Counted from the first letter of the stretch, positions 1 to 8,652 are shown. The stretch: 64,000 nt of DNA from Clostridia bacterium (GCA_017536685.1 JAFXGW010000021.1:1-64000); one strand, 5' to 3'. Notes: generated from the sequence alone by a model not told the origin. Numbers and translations are program-made.

Positions 1-270
1 ATTTGTCGGTTTGATTTATAATTTATATAAATTCAACTTATATGTTAAATAAATATATTTTATAAGCCGTCTCCTTGCTGGTCGGGTAATGATTAAAAAT
101 TTTTAACGCTCAAAATTTGTTCGCTAAATTTTTAATCAAAATTTTCGCTTCCCCTCCCAAACTGCTCGTCGACTTTTTATAAAATATATTTATTTAACCT
201 TAAGCGTAATTTGTTGCTATTTATATTGCATTTTAATTAATTAATTACAATTTAAATCAACTCGACAAAT
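1..270. repeat. ~270-bp imperfect foldback (nested inverted repeats)
   Basis: The outer ends (1-18 and 253-270) are inverted copies matching at about 16 of 18 positions. A perfect 22-bp inverted repeat lies at 44-65 and 177-198, and an inner pair at about 91-103 and 125-137. The centre is more GC-rich than the arms. No ORF is visible. It sits directly upstream of spoVAD. It could be a MITE-like foldback element, a structured leader RNA or a degenerate terminator cluster. The sequence shows the symmetry; the nature is inference. Confidence 0.55.
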
Positions 271-294
271 TATTATTTAGTAAGGAGAATAAAA

Positions 295-1299
295 ATGAAA
301 AAAGTTGGTAATCAAAGTTACATTTTAGAAAAGCCAATTAATATTACTGCAACAGCAAGTATTGTTGGCCCAAAAGAAAAAGCAGGACCTCTTCATCAAT
401 ATTTTGATCAATGCTTAGAAGATGAATTCTGGGGTGAAAAAAGTTGGGAATCTGCTGAAAGCAAAATTGTTAAAGAAACTGTAAATATGGCAATTTCTAA
501 GTCTGGACTTCCTGCAAAAGACATTGATTTTTGTTTTGCTGGAGACTTATTAAATCAATGTATCGCATCATCTTTTGGTTTAAGAGAAACTAATATTCCT
601 TTTATTGGTTTGTTTGGAGCTTGTTCTACTTTTATTGAATCGATGATTGTTGCATCAAGCTTTATTGACGGAAATTTTGCAACAAATGCTATATGTGCAG
701 CATCAAGCCATTTCTGTAGTGCAGAAAAACAATTTAGATTTCCTCTAGAACTCGGAAATCAACGTCCCCCTTCTAGTCAATGGACTGTAACTGGTTCTGG
801 TGCTGCTATTTTAACAAAAGAAGGAACTGGTCCTTTTATAACAAGTTTTACTCCTGGAAAAATTGTTGATATGGGAATAAAAGATGCTAATAATATGGGA
901 GCAGCAATGGCAGGTGCTGCTGAAGATACTTTAATCAGACATTTTAAAGATACCGGTAGAAATCCAAGTTATTATGATGCCATTTTTACTGGTGACTTAG
1001 GACATATTGGAAAAGATATTTTAATTGATTTAGCAAGCTCGAAAGGATATAACATCAGATCTAATTATAATGATTGCGGAGTTTTAATTTTTGATAAGCA
1101 AAAACAAGATACCCATTCTGGTGGTTCTGGTTGTGGATGCGTTGCTACTGTTTTTTCAGGATATATTTATAAAATGCTTCAAGAAAAAAAATATAAAAAA
1201 GTATTGGTAATTGCAACTGGAGCATTAATGAATTCAACAAGCTCTCAGCAAGGTGAATCTATTCCTGGAATCGCTCATGCTGTAAGTATTGAGATTTAA
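295..1299 (+). CDS. spoVAD: Stage V sporulation protein AD
   Basis: SpoVAD is the thiolase-fold subunit of the SpoVA inner-membrane channel that moves dipicolinic acid into the forespore and releases it at germination. The 334 residues match the family throughout: an early GPKEKAGPL segment, the GLFGACSTF region around residue 107, a CAASSHFCSAEKQFRFP stretch near 140 and a C-terminal GALMNSTSSQQGESIPGIAHAV block. An AAGGAGAA ribosome site sits just before the ATG. It is followed after 97 bp by spoVAE. spoVAC, normally upstream, would lie outside the window. The only oddity is the foldback sequence immediately upstream. Identity is secure. Confidence 0.97.
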   Translation: MKKVGNQSYILEKPINITATASIVGPKEKAGPLHQYFDQCLEDEFWGEKSWESAESKIVKETVNMAISKSGLPAKDIDFCFAGDLLNQCIASSFGLRETNIPFIGLFGACSTFIESMIVASSFIDGNFATNAICAASSHFCSAEKQFRFPLELGNQRPPSSQWTVTGSGAAILTKEGTGPFITSFTPGKIVDMGIKDANNMGAAMAGAAEDTLIRHFKDTGRNPSYYDAIFTGDLGHIGKDILIDLASSKGYNIRSNYNDCGVLIFDKQKQDTHSGGSGCGCVATVFSGYIYKMLQEKKYKKVLVIATGALMNSTSSQQGESIPGIAHAVSIEI

Positions 1300-1396
1300 A
1301 ATATAGGATATACACTCAAAAATATTAAATAAAAAATTCTAATTAAATTTATTTTATATTTTTTAATTATGTATAACCAAACGAAAGGATTAATTT

Positions 1397-1765
1397 ATGG
1401 ATTGGTATATGATATTAAAAGCATTTATTGTTGGAGGTAGCATTTGTATTATTGGACAAATTTTAATTGATAAAACCAAATTAACTCCAGCTAGAATTCT
1501 GGTTACCTACGTTACTTTAGGCGCAATATTAGGTGGTCTTGGTTGGTACAAATATTTAGTTGATTTTGCTGGCTGCGGAGCCACTGTTCCACTTACAGGC
1601 TTTGGTAATTTACTTGCCAAAGGTGCTGTTTCAGAAGTAAAAACTAATGGATTAATAGGTGCATTTACAGGTGGTATAAAGGCTGCTAGTGGTGGTATTG
1701 CCGCTGCAATATTCTTCGGCTACATCGCATCTTTAATTTCAAAGCCTAAAATAAAAAAACAATAA
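1397..1765 (+). CDS. spoVAE: Stage V sporulation protein AE
   Basis: SpoVAE is a small membrane subunit of the SpoVA dipicolinate channel. The 122-residue product has about three to four hydrophobic segments (roughly residues 6-24, 33-52, 62-80 and 95-115), and the conserved GFGNLLAKGAV motif lies around residues 68-78. Size and gene order after spoVAD are normal. A GAAAGGA ribosome site precedes the ATG. No strong terminator follows, and the promoter of the next gene begins about 35 bp downstream, so some read-through is possible. Confidence 0.95.
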   Translation: MDWYMILKAFIVGGSICIIGQILIDKTKLTPARILVTYVTLGAILGGLGWYKYLVDFAGCGATVPLTGFGNLLAKGAVSEVKTNGLIGAFTGGIKAASGGIAAAIFFGYIASLISKPKIKKQ

Positions 1766-1798
1766 AAATAAATAGAATTTATTTACACTTTTCTTAGT

Positions 1799-1827
1799 TT
1801 GCAATTTTATGTAAATTATGATATACT
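1799..1827 (+). promoter_or_regulatory. Sigma-A promoter of the 1902 cassette gene
   Basis: TTGCAA at 1799-1804, a 17-bp spacer and TATACT at 1822-1827. This places the transcript start near 1835, so the upstream in-frame ATG at 1818 cannot be used. Confidence 0.7.
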
Positions 1828-1901
1828 ATATAAGACTTTTTATTAAAGTTCATCCCTTAAGCCGAGTCAGTTTAAACACACATCAATGGAGGAATGATAA
1901 A

Positions 1902-2378
1902 ATGGATTCTTACAATCACTACATCAAAAATCTTTCTAAGGCAGAAATTACTGTCGAGCTTCCCTCAGGTGAACCGCACCATTCGTTCGAGTTATTCCCC
2001 ACGTTCCGCAAAATCAAGCTTCGTGTTACCGGCAGTGCCGAACATGAACGTGGAATTCCTCATCTTGGCGAAGATCTGGATAATCAGTGGCGCAAAATTA
2101 TTAGTAAAAACTACTATGCTACCGATTACAATTTCAGTATGGTCAGCTACGGCACTCCTAAGTGCATCTCTATCGATAGTGACGTTGAGGCACAGCGGAT
2201 TGTCTACAAACTTATCGTTTCCAATTTCCAGCTTCTGGCATACTGGGACGAGAATTCGGTGGCATTTCTGACCACCAACCACAAACTGGCTGAAGCTCTT
2301 AAAAAGTTTCTTTGCAAAGCTACAGCCACTCGCGGAAAGATGAATCGTGTAGGCGATTGTCTGGAGTTGTCCGTTTAA
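1902..2378 (+). CDS. Hypothetical protein, higher-GC cassette gene
   Basis: A 158-residue protein that I do not recognise. It has no signal peptide or membrane segment and a mixed alpha/beta composition. The ATG at 1902 is chosen because TGGAGGA ends 9 bp before it and the promoter excludes an earlier start. Codon use differs sharply from the adjacent spoVA genes: arginine is CGC/CGT/CGG rather than AGA and third positions are often C or G. It is monocistronic, with a promoter at 1799-1827 and a strong terminator at 2399-2428. I infer recent acquisition as an autonomous unit. Function unknown. Confidence 0.75.
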   Translation: MDSYNHYIKNLSKAEITVELPSGEPHHSFELFPTFRKIKLRVTGSAEHERGIPHLGEDLDNQWRKIISKNYYATDYNFSMVSYGTPKCISIDSDVEAQRIVYKLIVSNFQLLAYWDENSVAFLTTNHKLAEALKKFLCKATATRGKMNRVGDCLELSV

Positions 2379-2398
2379 TTAAAATAAACTTGACAACT

Positions 2399-2428
2399 AA
2401 GGTCTCCTCTCTCTGAGGAGACCTTTTC
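2399..2428 (+). terminator. Terminator of the 1902 gene
   Basis: A 10-bp GC-rich stem (2399-2408 with 2416-2425), short loop and T-rich tail. Confidence 0.9.
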
Positions 2429-2475
2429 CTTTATATAATATTTATATTTGTTAATTGATATTTTTTGTTTATATC

Positions 2476-2545
2476 TATTTGATATTATCTGTTTGATATT
2501 ATCTGTTTGATATTATCTGTTTGATATTATCTGTTTGTTATTATC
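2476..2545. repeat. Five tandem copies of a 14-bp repeat
   Basis: The unit TGTTTGATATTATC occurs three times exactly (2490-2503, 2504-2517, 2518-2531), flanked by one-mismatch copies at 2476-2489 and 2532-2545. It lies in the 357-bp gap between the cassette terminator and the next promoter. No ORF crosses it. Confidence 0.95.
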
Positions 2546-2657
2546 TAATTTCTACCATTATTCTTATCATGTTTAAAATATTTTTTCATCTTTTTATTGC
2601 AACTGTAAGAGTTTAAGAAACAGAATATTTTTACCGAACATTTTTTCGAAAAAGGTA

Positions 2658-2686
2658 TTGACATTTTATTAATCAATATGTAAAAT
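2658..2686 (+). promoter_or_regulatory. Sigma-A promoter of the YgjP-like gene
   Basis: Perfect -35 TTGACA at 2658-2663, 17-bp spacer, TAAAAT at 2681-2686. Confidence 0.8.
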
Positions 2687-2735
2687 AAAACAAACAAACA
2701 TTCGCGAACAAATATTTTGTAGGAGGATTAAGAAA

Positions 2736-3308
2736 ATGAATATTTTTAAAAGAGTAAACTTCACTAATACCAAAGAAAAAATCAATTTAAATAATAACTT
2801 TATACTAGGAAAAGATGAAACACTTTTACCTAAATTCACTAGAATTTTTGGAACAAAATATTCTGTTAATATTTACTATATAAAAACTGAAAAACCGGAA
2901 TTAAATTTAACAGAAAATTGTATAAATATTCATTTACCTATGAATTATAGAAAAAGAAATAATCAAGATTTATTAGATGTTATTTTATTAAAAATGTATA
3001 CAAAAATTGCTGAAAATGAAATCGAAAATGTAATGGAAAAAGCAAGACACACTTTTGGCTTCGCTCCTGAAGATTATGAAATCAAAAAAATGACCTCTAC
3101 ACTTGCAACTTGCAATAAAGATACACAAAGCATTTTAATAAATCCTTACTTAGTTATGTATTCAAAAGAAATCGTAGAATATGTTGTTTTTCATCAATTC
3201 TGTCATTTAAAATATAAAACTCATTCAAAAAAATTCTATGACATGTTAAAAAAATACGTACCAAATTATGAAACTTTAGCAAGACAACTACCTAATTTAA
3301 AATATTAA
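2736..3308 (+). CDS. YgjP/DUF45-like metallopeptidase homologue with altered active site
   Basis: The 190-residue protein ends in the layout of the YgjP-like (DUF45/WLM) metallopeptidases: a zinc-ligand helix, then CHLKYKTHSKKFY and KKYVPNYE. In active relatives the helix reads HELCH. Here it reads HQFCH (residues about 153-157), so both histidines remain but the catalytic glutamate is glutamine. The third ligand histidine in THSKKF is kept. The N-terminal 90 residues are less conserved. An AGGAGGA site precedes the ATG and a strong promoter lies 50 bp upstream. Codon use is native (AGA arginine). It may be a non-catalytic zinc protein, or the family call may hide another function. Confidence 0.7.
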   Translation: MNIFKRVNFTNTKEKINLNNNFILGKDETLLPKFTRIFGTKYSVNIYYIKTEKPELNLTENCINIHLPMNYRKRNNQDLLDVILLKMYTKIAENEIENVMEKARHTFGFAPEDYEIKKMTSTLATCNKDTQSILINPYLVMYSKEIVEYVVFHQFCHLKYKTHSKKFYDMLKKYVPNYETLARQLPNLKY

Positions 3309-3339
3309 AAATCTCTTTATTAGTAGCTTAATATAGATA

Positions 3340-3368
3340 TTTACATAATATTTTTATTGTGGTATAAT
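3340..3368 (+). promoter_or_regulatory. Sigma-A promoter of the GNAT cassette
   Basis: TTTACA at 3340-3345, 17-bp spacer and TATAAT at 3363-3368. The -10 overlaps the upstream in-frame ATG at 3367, ruling that start out. Confidence 0.8.
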
Positions 3369-3405
3369 GGTTCACGGAAAAAATCTTATTGGAGGTCATT
3401 GCGGA

Positions 3406-3906
3406 ATGAATTTTATGGTTGAATCCGAAAGACTCCTTATTCGGCCTTTCAAAATAGCCGACACTGAGGAATACTACCAAATGACACGAGATCCTTTAGT
3501 TCGGAAATATGTTCCATTCGCCTGTGAAGAAACTATCGAAGAAACATACAATACTATCGATATGTTTTATTCAAATGGAGACTGCATACATGATTTCTAT
3601 CTTGTCCTAGAAGAAAAAGAAACTCACAAGCTTGTCGGAGCAATTATTGCTACAGCAATAAAAACCACTCCTCTCACCCTGGAAGTAGATATCTTAACAG
3701 ACTCTAATTTCCGGAGGAAAGGTTTTATGTTCGAAGCATTAACAGCATTTATAAATGCTATTCCTAAATCAACCGAATTTATCTTCGTTGTTGATAAGAA
3801 GAATAAAGCATCAAAAAATACTGTAACAAAACTCCCTGGTATTGTCGAAAAACCTTTCACTGGCACGATGGGAAGTGGTCTTTACCAATTCTCACTTACA
3901 ACTTAA
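3406..3906 (+). CDS. GNAT-family N-acetyltransferase (RimJ/RimL-like), cassette gene
   Basis: A 166-residue protein opening with ERLLIRPF, typical of RimJ/RimL-type acetyltransferases that transfer acetyl groups from acetyl-CoA to amines or protein N-termini. The acetyl-CoA loop is seen as NFRRKGFMFEAL around residues 107-118, a variant of the RxxGxG/A motif. Start at 3406 follows GGAGG at 3391-3395; an internal ATG at 3415 is an alternative. GC and codon use are above the neighbours. It is a stand-alone unit with its own promoter and a terminator at 3921-3952. Substrate unknown. Confidence 0.8.
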   Translation: MNFMVESERLLIRPFKIADTEEYYQMTRDPLVRKYVPFACEETIEETYNTIDMFYSNGDCIHDFYLVLEEKETHKLVGAIIATAIKTTPLTLEVDILTDSNFRRKGFMFEALTAFINAIPKSTEFIFVVDKKNKASKNTVTKLPGIVEKPFTGTMGSGLYQFSLTT

Positions 3907-3920
3907 GTATCTCAAAAAGT

Positions 3921-3952
3921 AAAAACGCTGGGCAAACTGCTCAGCGTTTTTT
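3921..3952. terminator. Bidirectional terminator between GNAT gene and leuS
   Basis: A strong GC-rich hairpin with a T-run on the + strand and an A-run on the left that gives a T-run on the - strand, so it can end both convergent genes. Confidence 0.85.
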
Positions 3953-4068
3953 GTAAATATTTAACTTTATAAATGTTTTATTTTTTCAAATCATTTTTTT
4001 ATTTTAAATATAATCTTTTGCAAATCTTTTTGTAAAAATTTTTGTTCCATTTTATAATAAAGTAATTT

Positions 4069-6297
4069 TTATTTAACTACAATATTATAAATTCTTCCTT
4101 TTACATAAATTTCTTTTACAACTGTTTTTCCATCAATTGCTTTTTGAACAGATTCGTTTGCTGCTACAACAGCTTTTACTTCCTCTTCAGAAGCATCTTT
4201 GGCTACTAAAACAACTGCTTTTACTTTACCATTTAATTGAACTGGAATTTCAATTTCATCATCTATAGTTTTTGTTTCATCATATACTGGCCAAGGTGTT
4301 TCATTAATTGTTTTTTCCTCTCCTAGTATAGAGAATAATTCTTCTGTCATATGAGGAGCAAATGGATTTAATAATTGTAAAAATGTTTTGTATTCAGCTT
4401 TGTTAATAACTTTATCTTTATAGAATTCATTTGTCATTTTCATAAATTCTGCAACAGATGTATTGAATTTCATTTCTTCAATATCTGAAGTTACTTTTTT
4501 AATAGCTTTATGCATCATTTTTTCATGTTCTTTTGAATATTCATCACCATCGACTAAGATTTCTTGCATATTCCATACTCTATCTAAGAATTTTCCACAT
4601 CCACGGATTGATTCCATAGACCATGGAGCTGTTTGATCAAATGGTCCCATAAACATTTCATAAACTCTAAATGTATCTGCACCAAATTCATTTACTATAT
4701 CATCTGGATTAATAACATTTCCTTTTGATTTAGACATTTTTTCACCATTTGTTCCTAAAATCATACCATGAGAAGTACGTTTTTGATATGGTTCTTTTGT
4801 TGGAACAGCACCTATATCATATAAGAATTTATGCCAGAATCTTGAATATAATAAGTGAAGTGTTGTATGTTCCATTCCACCATTATACCAATCTATTGGT
4901 GACCAATAATCTAAAGCTTCTTTAGAAGCAAATTCTTTATCATTGTGAGCATCCATATATCTTAAGAAATACCATGATGATCCTGCCCATTGTGGCATTG
5001 TATCAGTTTCTCTTTTTGCATCTTTACCGCAACATGGACATTTTGTTTTAATCCATTCGGTTTGTTTAGCAAGAGGAGATTCTCCATTTTCACCTGGTTC
5101 ATAATTTTCAATATCTGGTAATACTAAAGGAAGTTCAGATTCTGGAATTGGATTCCATCCACAATCTTCACAATAAACCATTGGTATTGGTTCTCCCCAA
5201 TATCTTTGACGAGAAAATACCCAGTCTCTTAATTTATAATTTACTTTTCTTGTTCCTAATTTGTTTTCTTCAACATAACTAATTGCTTTTTCAATTGCAT
5301 CCTTACTATCTAATCCAGTTAAGAATCCTGAATTAATTGAAATTCCATTATCAACATCCGTAAATGGTAATTCATCATTTGCACCATCTTTAGATTTAAT
5401 AACTTGTTTAATTTCTAATCCCATCTTTGTAGCAAATTCAAAATCTCTATCATCATGAGCAGGAACAGCCATAATAGCACCAGTTCCATAAGTAATTAAA
5501 ACATAATCAGAAATCCAAACAGGTATTTCTTCTTCAGTAAATGGGTTTATAGCTTTAATTCCTTTTATTTCAACACCTGTTTTTTCTTTATTAAGTTCTG
5601 CTCTTTCAAAATCAGATTTTAAAGCAGCTTTTTCTTTATAAGCTTTTACTTCATCTAAGTTTGTTATTTTATCTGCATATTTTTCAATTAAATTGTGCTC
5701 TGGAGCAACAACCATATATGTAGCACCAAACATTGTATCTGGTCTAGTTGTGTAAATTAATAGATTAGAATCTAATTCTTCTCCAGCTGCTGTTAATTTA
5801 AAATTAACTTCAGCACCTTCACTTCTTCCGATCCAATTTGTTTGTTGTGCTTTGATTTTATCTAAAAAATCTATATCTTTTAAATCATCAATTAATCTTT
5901 GTGCATATTCTGTTATTTTTAACATCCATTGTGATTTTTCTTTTTGAACAACAGGACTTCCACATCTTTCACAAACACCATTTACAACTTCTTCGTTAGC
6001 AAGACCAACTTTACATCCTGTACAGAAGTTAATTGGCATTGTTGCTTTATATGCTAATCCTTTTTTATAAAGTTGGATAAAAATCCATTGTGTCCATTTA
6101 TAATATTCTGGATCAGTTGTATTTATTTCTCTCGACCAATCAAAAGAAAATCCTAGAGCTTGTAATTGCTCTCTAAAATGATTTATATTGTTTTCTGTTG
6201 TTATTTTTGGATGAACATGATTTTTAATCGCATAATTTTCAGCTGGGAGTCCGAAAGCATCAAAACCAATTGGATATAAAACATTATACCCTTCCAT
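4069..6297 (-). CDS. leuS: Leucyl-tRNA synthetase, body (after in-frame TGA)
   Basis: These 742 residues are LeuRS from just after the HIGH region to the C-terminus: [18 protein letters not shown], a zinc-binding CTGC...CERCG insert, the CP1 editing domain with [19 protein letters not shown], a second zinc motif, the KMSKSKGNV signature, the anticodon-binding domain and the C-terminal domain. It is separated from its N-terminal 65 codons (6301-6498) by a TGA in the same frame, where relatives have arginine in a KRMEGYN-type sequence. An ATG follows the TGA directly, so termination-reinitiation is possible. No other lesion is visible. Either a genuine nonsense mutation, a read-through site or a base-call error (AGA to TGA). 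Confidence 0.9.
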   Translation of the reverse strand: MEGYNVLYPIGFDAFGLPAENYAIKNHVHPKITTENNINHFREQLQALGFSFDWSREINTTDPEYYKWTQWIFIQLYKKGLAYKATMPINFCTGCKVGLANEEVVNGVCERCGSPVVQKEKSQWMLKITEYAQRLIDDLKDIDFLDKIKAQQTNWIGRSEGAEVNFKLTAAGEELDSNLLIYTTRPDTMFGATYMVVAPEHNLIEKYADKITNLDEVKAYKEKAALKSDFERAELNKEKTGVEIKGIKAINPFTEEEIPVWISDYVLITYGTGAIMAVPAHDDRDFEFATKMGLEIKQVIKSKDGANDELPFTDVDNGISINSGFLTGLDSKDAIEKAISYVEENKLGTRKVNYKLRDWVFSRQRYWGEPIPMVYCEDCGWNPIPESELPLVLPDIENYEPGENGESPLAKQTEWIKTKCPCCGKDAKRETDTMPQWAGSSWYFLRYMDAHNDKEFASKEALDYWSPIDWYNGGMEHTTLHLLYSRFWHKFLYDIGAVPTKEPYQKRTSHGMILGTNGEKMSKSKGNVINPDDIVNEFGADTFRVYEMFMGPFDQTAPWSMESIRGCGKFLDRVWNMQEILVDGDEYSKEHEKMMHKAIKKVTSDIEEMKFNTSVAEFMKMTNEFYKDKVINKAEYKTFLQLLNPFAPHMTEELFSILGEEKTINETPWPVYDETKTIDDEIEIPVQLNGKVKAVVLVAKDASEEEVKAVVAANESVQKAIDGKTVVKEIYVKGRIYNIVVK

Positions 6298-6498
6298 TCA
6301 TTTCTTTCTAGCAATAATATCTAATGCTGTGTAACTTCTAGGATGTCCTACATGAAGACCTTGTCCTGATGGATATGGGAATTCAATTAATCCATACCAT
6401 TTCTTCTTATTACTAAAATCTTGTTTTGCATTGAATGTACCTTCACGATACCATTTCTCTTGCCATTTTCCTTCAATTTCTTTAAAATTATACGCCAT
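6298..6498 (-). pseudogene. leuS: Leucyl-tRNA synthetase N-terminal fragment with HIGH motif
   Basis: The fragment starts at the ATG at 6498 (MAYNFKEIE), preceded by GGGAGAG, and contains the canonical LeuRS N-terminus including [17 protein letters not shown] with the HIGH-class motif HVGH. It ends AGA AAG AAA TGA, and the next codon in the same frame is ATG GAA GGG of the main body. Without this segment the enzyme lacks its ATP-binding HIGH motif, so the two pieces must be joined by read-through, assemble in trans, or be non-functional. The promoter and ribosome site are intact. Confidence 0.85.
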
Positions 6499-6537
6499 AG
6501 CTTTCTCTCCCTTTTTTCTTGAATTTTGATAGCTTGT

Positions 6538-6566
6538 ATTATATATCAAAAATATAGCATTTTCAA
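6538..6566 (-). promoter_or_regulatory. Sigma-A promoter of leuS
   Basis: Reading the minus strand: TTGAAA (6566-6561), 17-bp spacer, TATAAT (6543-6538). The leader is only about 35 nt, so there is no room for a T-box, which many Bacillota leuS genes carry. Confidence 0.75.
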
Positions 6567-6850
6567 GGCTTTATACATAATTAATTATTTATTTTTGCCC
6601 TTTTATAGATTAATCTATTTTTATATGTTTTATCTTTATAATTTGTTGTTTAAATTATTTTTACAATTACTATTGTTCTTATTTTTCTGGTTACTCTACA
6701 TTTTATAGTATAATTTAATTTATATTTTATGCTATAATTTAATCTGGATTTTATATTTTATTTTACAAATTATTTATTATTCATTTTATAATTTAACATT
6801 ATAATTTAACATTATAATTTAAATTTTTTATATCAATTATTTATCAAAAT
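6567..6850. other. AT-rich intergenic stretch with short tandem repeats
   Basis: No convincing gene. It is poly-T/AT-rich and includes about 2.6 copies of the 13-bp unit ATAATTTAACATT at 6788-6821. Confidence 0.7.
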
Positions 6851-6851
6851 A

Positions 6852-6880
6852 TTGCCTTTTTATGTTAACTGTGTTATAAT
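6852..6880 (+). promoter_or_regulatory. Sigma-A promoter of the 6.9-7.1 kb RNA
   Basis: TTGCCT at 6852-6857, 17-bp spacer and perfect TATAAT at 6875-6880. No gene follows before the next promoter at 7232. Confidence 0.75.
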
Positions 6881-6887
6881 TAATAAA

Positions 6888-7066
6888 ATATATCTATATA
6901 TTTTAGATGACTGACTGTCATCAATTCGCCCAAAGGATTTTTCAGTGTACCATAAGTTGTTCCTAGCTCGTTTCGAAGTGGATGCGATCCACCATCGAGT
7001 GTTTGACGTCCAACCGGTACCATTTTAGAATATTCCTTGCCTCCGGAGCCTTCTTCGGAGGTTTCG
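6888..7066 (+). ncRNA. Candidate structured non-coding RNA, ~180 nt
   Basis: A GC-richer island inside very AT-rich DNA, directly downstream of a consensus promoter. Visible helices: GATGAC/GTCATC near 6907-6923; GTGGAT/ATCCAC near 6978-6992; a long-range pairing of GTACC near 6952 with GGTAC near 7016; GCTCG/CGAGT inside it; and a closing CAAAGGA/TTCCTTG pairing. It ends in a CCTCCG...CGGAGG hairpin (about 7040-7064) with a weak T-tail. I could not match it to 6S, SRP, tmRNA, RNase P, T-box or common riboswitch cores. An alternative is a 33-codon ORF at 6982-7083 with a hydrophobic C-terminus but no good ribosome site. Confidence 0.5.
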
Positions 7067-7231
7067 CATTGATTATTTTATAAACACAAATATTAAAATT
7101 TTATAAAAAAAAATTTTATCTATTTTAGTAATTTATATTTTACAGTTATCCATTTAATAATTATTACACTGCATTTTTGTAGTGTTTTTTTGTTTATTGC
7201 CAAAATTAAAATCCGCCCAAAAAATTTTATG

Positions 7232-7260
7232 TTTACTTATTAAGTAATTTATGCTATAAT
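7232..7260 (+). promoter_or_regulatory. Sigma-A promoter of the secreted-protein cassette
   Basis: TTTACT at 7232-7237, 17-bp spacer, TATAAT at 7255-7260. Confidence 0.8.
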
Positions 7261-7299
7261 ATAAAACGTGATATCGCCATGTGGCATATCCAATTTTTT

Positions 7300-7323
7300 T
7301 CATGGGACTTCCCATGAAAAGTT
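7300..7323 (+). promoter_or_regulatory. Hairpin in the leader of the secreted-protein gene
   Basis: An 11-bp perfect inverted repeat (TTTTCATGGGA with its complement) separated by 2 nt, about 40-60 nt downstream of the promoter. It lacks a T-tail so is not an ordinary terminator; it may protect or regulate the mRNA. Confidence 0.5.
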
Positions 7324-7377
7324 GACTGGTGAACATTGAAAATATTGTGTAAAAAATTAAGAAAGGTAGTGAATAAA

Positions 7378-8652
7378 ATGTTGAAACAGTTATTCAAAAA
7401 TCTGACTAGCCTTGTGCTTGTCTTGGTTTGCCTGTTCACTTTTGCCACCCCTACATTTGCCGCTTCTGGTACAAAGGACGATCCTTATGGCTACACCTGG
7501 ATTGACGAGAGCTCTGGTACTTGGTACTTCCAGTACTACAATGTCCCTAATGGAAAAAAGGTCTATTCCGTTGTAGATTATGCTTACCTTAAAGGTAACA
7601 TTCTCTATGCATCTAACTCCAAAATTATTTCCAAAAATGTACGGAGTATGGATGCCAATCCCAATTTGGATACTAAACCTACGGTAGCCTTTTACAATGG
7701 TAATTTGTATTTCATCACCACCAATGGTGAACTTTGCAAAATGACCACTTCTACTGCCAAAACTTATTCTAAGGCCAATCAAGAGCTGTCTGCTAAATAT
7801 TTCACTCTTGATGCAAATGCTCTTGGTTCCAAAATTGGTACAAAGAAGCTCAGTTCTATGAGTTTCAACGGTTCTTATGCAACTAGCAGTACCACGCCCA
7901 GCGTTACCGTACCTAATACCACCAACAAAAAGGGAAACTTTATTCTCACATATGCTTATCCTGGCGATCCCCTCAAAGTCTGCTACGATGCATATAAAGA
8001 TGATAAACTTCTCCTTTCTGTGTATTGCAAAAATGCAAATGTGTGGCTCGAAACCGAACAGCTCCTACTTTCTGAAACTTGTGTGGGTGCAAAATTTGTT
8101 GGCTTCTCTCATAATTACCATACTATCTTGTATGATCAGGATGGTACTGTTTACGCATTTGCGTATGGTAATTACAAAAAAGCATTACCTATTTCTCTTG
8201 GTGAAGAGATCATGTCTTATAAGAAGGATGATAAAGGCTTTGTAGAAAGCATTACAACTTCCAAAAAGACTTATAATTTGGACTCTCTACTGAAAGAATA
8301 TGATGAAGACGATTTTGTATGGGTAAACAACTTGAAGTCTGTTACCAATTCTACCAACAAGTCTGTTCTCTACAACAAGAACGAAAAAGTAGCGGCAACT
8401 CTTAAGAAGTCTAACAAAAATCTCTACTACGAGAATATTAAACTTCCTGAGAGCTATAATCCTACTTACTTTGGATTCACTCAGTCTGGTAATGCTGTAT
8501 GGATCAATAATGCCTCTGAACTTTATTACCTTAATGCTGATACCAAAGTCATTTATTTGATCAAAGACAGCGTCAGCCGTCTCAGATATGACGATAACGG
8601 TTTTGCTTATCAGTACAAAGTAGGTAATAAAACCTATGCAATTGATTTCTAA
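7378..8652 (+). CDS. Secreted protein of unknown function, cassette gene
   Basis: A 424-residue protein starting at ATG 7378 (AAGGTAG about 11 bp upstream). Residues 1-31 form a classical Sec signal peptide: basic start, the hydrophobic core SLVLVLVCLFTF and an AxA-type cleavage site near TFA-AS. The mature part is rich in Y, N, K and T with repeated short beta-strand patterns (for example GNLYFITTNGELCKM and SELYYLNADTKVIYLI), suggesting a beta-propeller or beta-repeat fold. No sorting motif or membrane anchor is visible. Codon use is C-richer than the native genes. It has its own promoter, a hairpin leader and a terminator at 8710-8757. Function not recognised. Confidence 0.75.
   Translation: MLKQLFKNLTSLVLVLVCLFTFATPTFAASGTKDDPYGYTWIDESSGTWYFQYYNVPNGKKVYSVVDYAYLKGNILYASNSKIISKNVRSMDANPNLDTKPTVAFYNGNLYFITTNGELCKMTTSTAKTYSKANQELSAKYFTLDANALGSKIGTKKLSSMSFNGSYATSSTTPSVTVPNTTNKKGNFILTYAYPGDPLKVCYDAYKDDKLLLSVYCKNANVWLETEQLLLSETCVGAKFVGFSHNYHTILYDQDGTVYAFAYGNYKKALPISLGEEIMSYKKDDKGFVESITTSKKTYNLDSLLKEYDEDDFVWVNNLKSVTNSTNKSVLYNKNEKVAATLKKSNKNLYYENIKLPESYNPTYFGFTQSGNAVWINNASELYYLNADTKVIYLIKDSVSRLRYDDNGFAYQYKVGNKTYAIDF

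Noticed and set aside
1894-2282. Alternative ORFs overlapping the 1902 gene (both strands)
   Set aside because: They have no ribosome site and their length is explained by the higher GC of the real gene, as for the shadow frames over the other cassettes.
2633-2725. LexA/SOS box upstream of the YgjP-like gene (CGAAC and TTCGCGAAC strings)
   Set aside because: Only half-sites with wrong spacing to the promoter; no full GAAC-N4-GTTC palindrome.
6298-6300. Genetic-code change with TGA read as an amino acid
   Set aside because: murD and the NMNAT-like gene end in TGA, and no other gene is split by TGA, so TGA is a stop in this genome.
6567-6900. T-box leader for leuS
   Set aside because: The leuS promoter lies at 6538-6566 with only a ~35-nt leader, and no TGGNACC-type T-box core is found on the minus strand.
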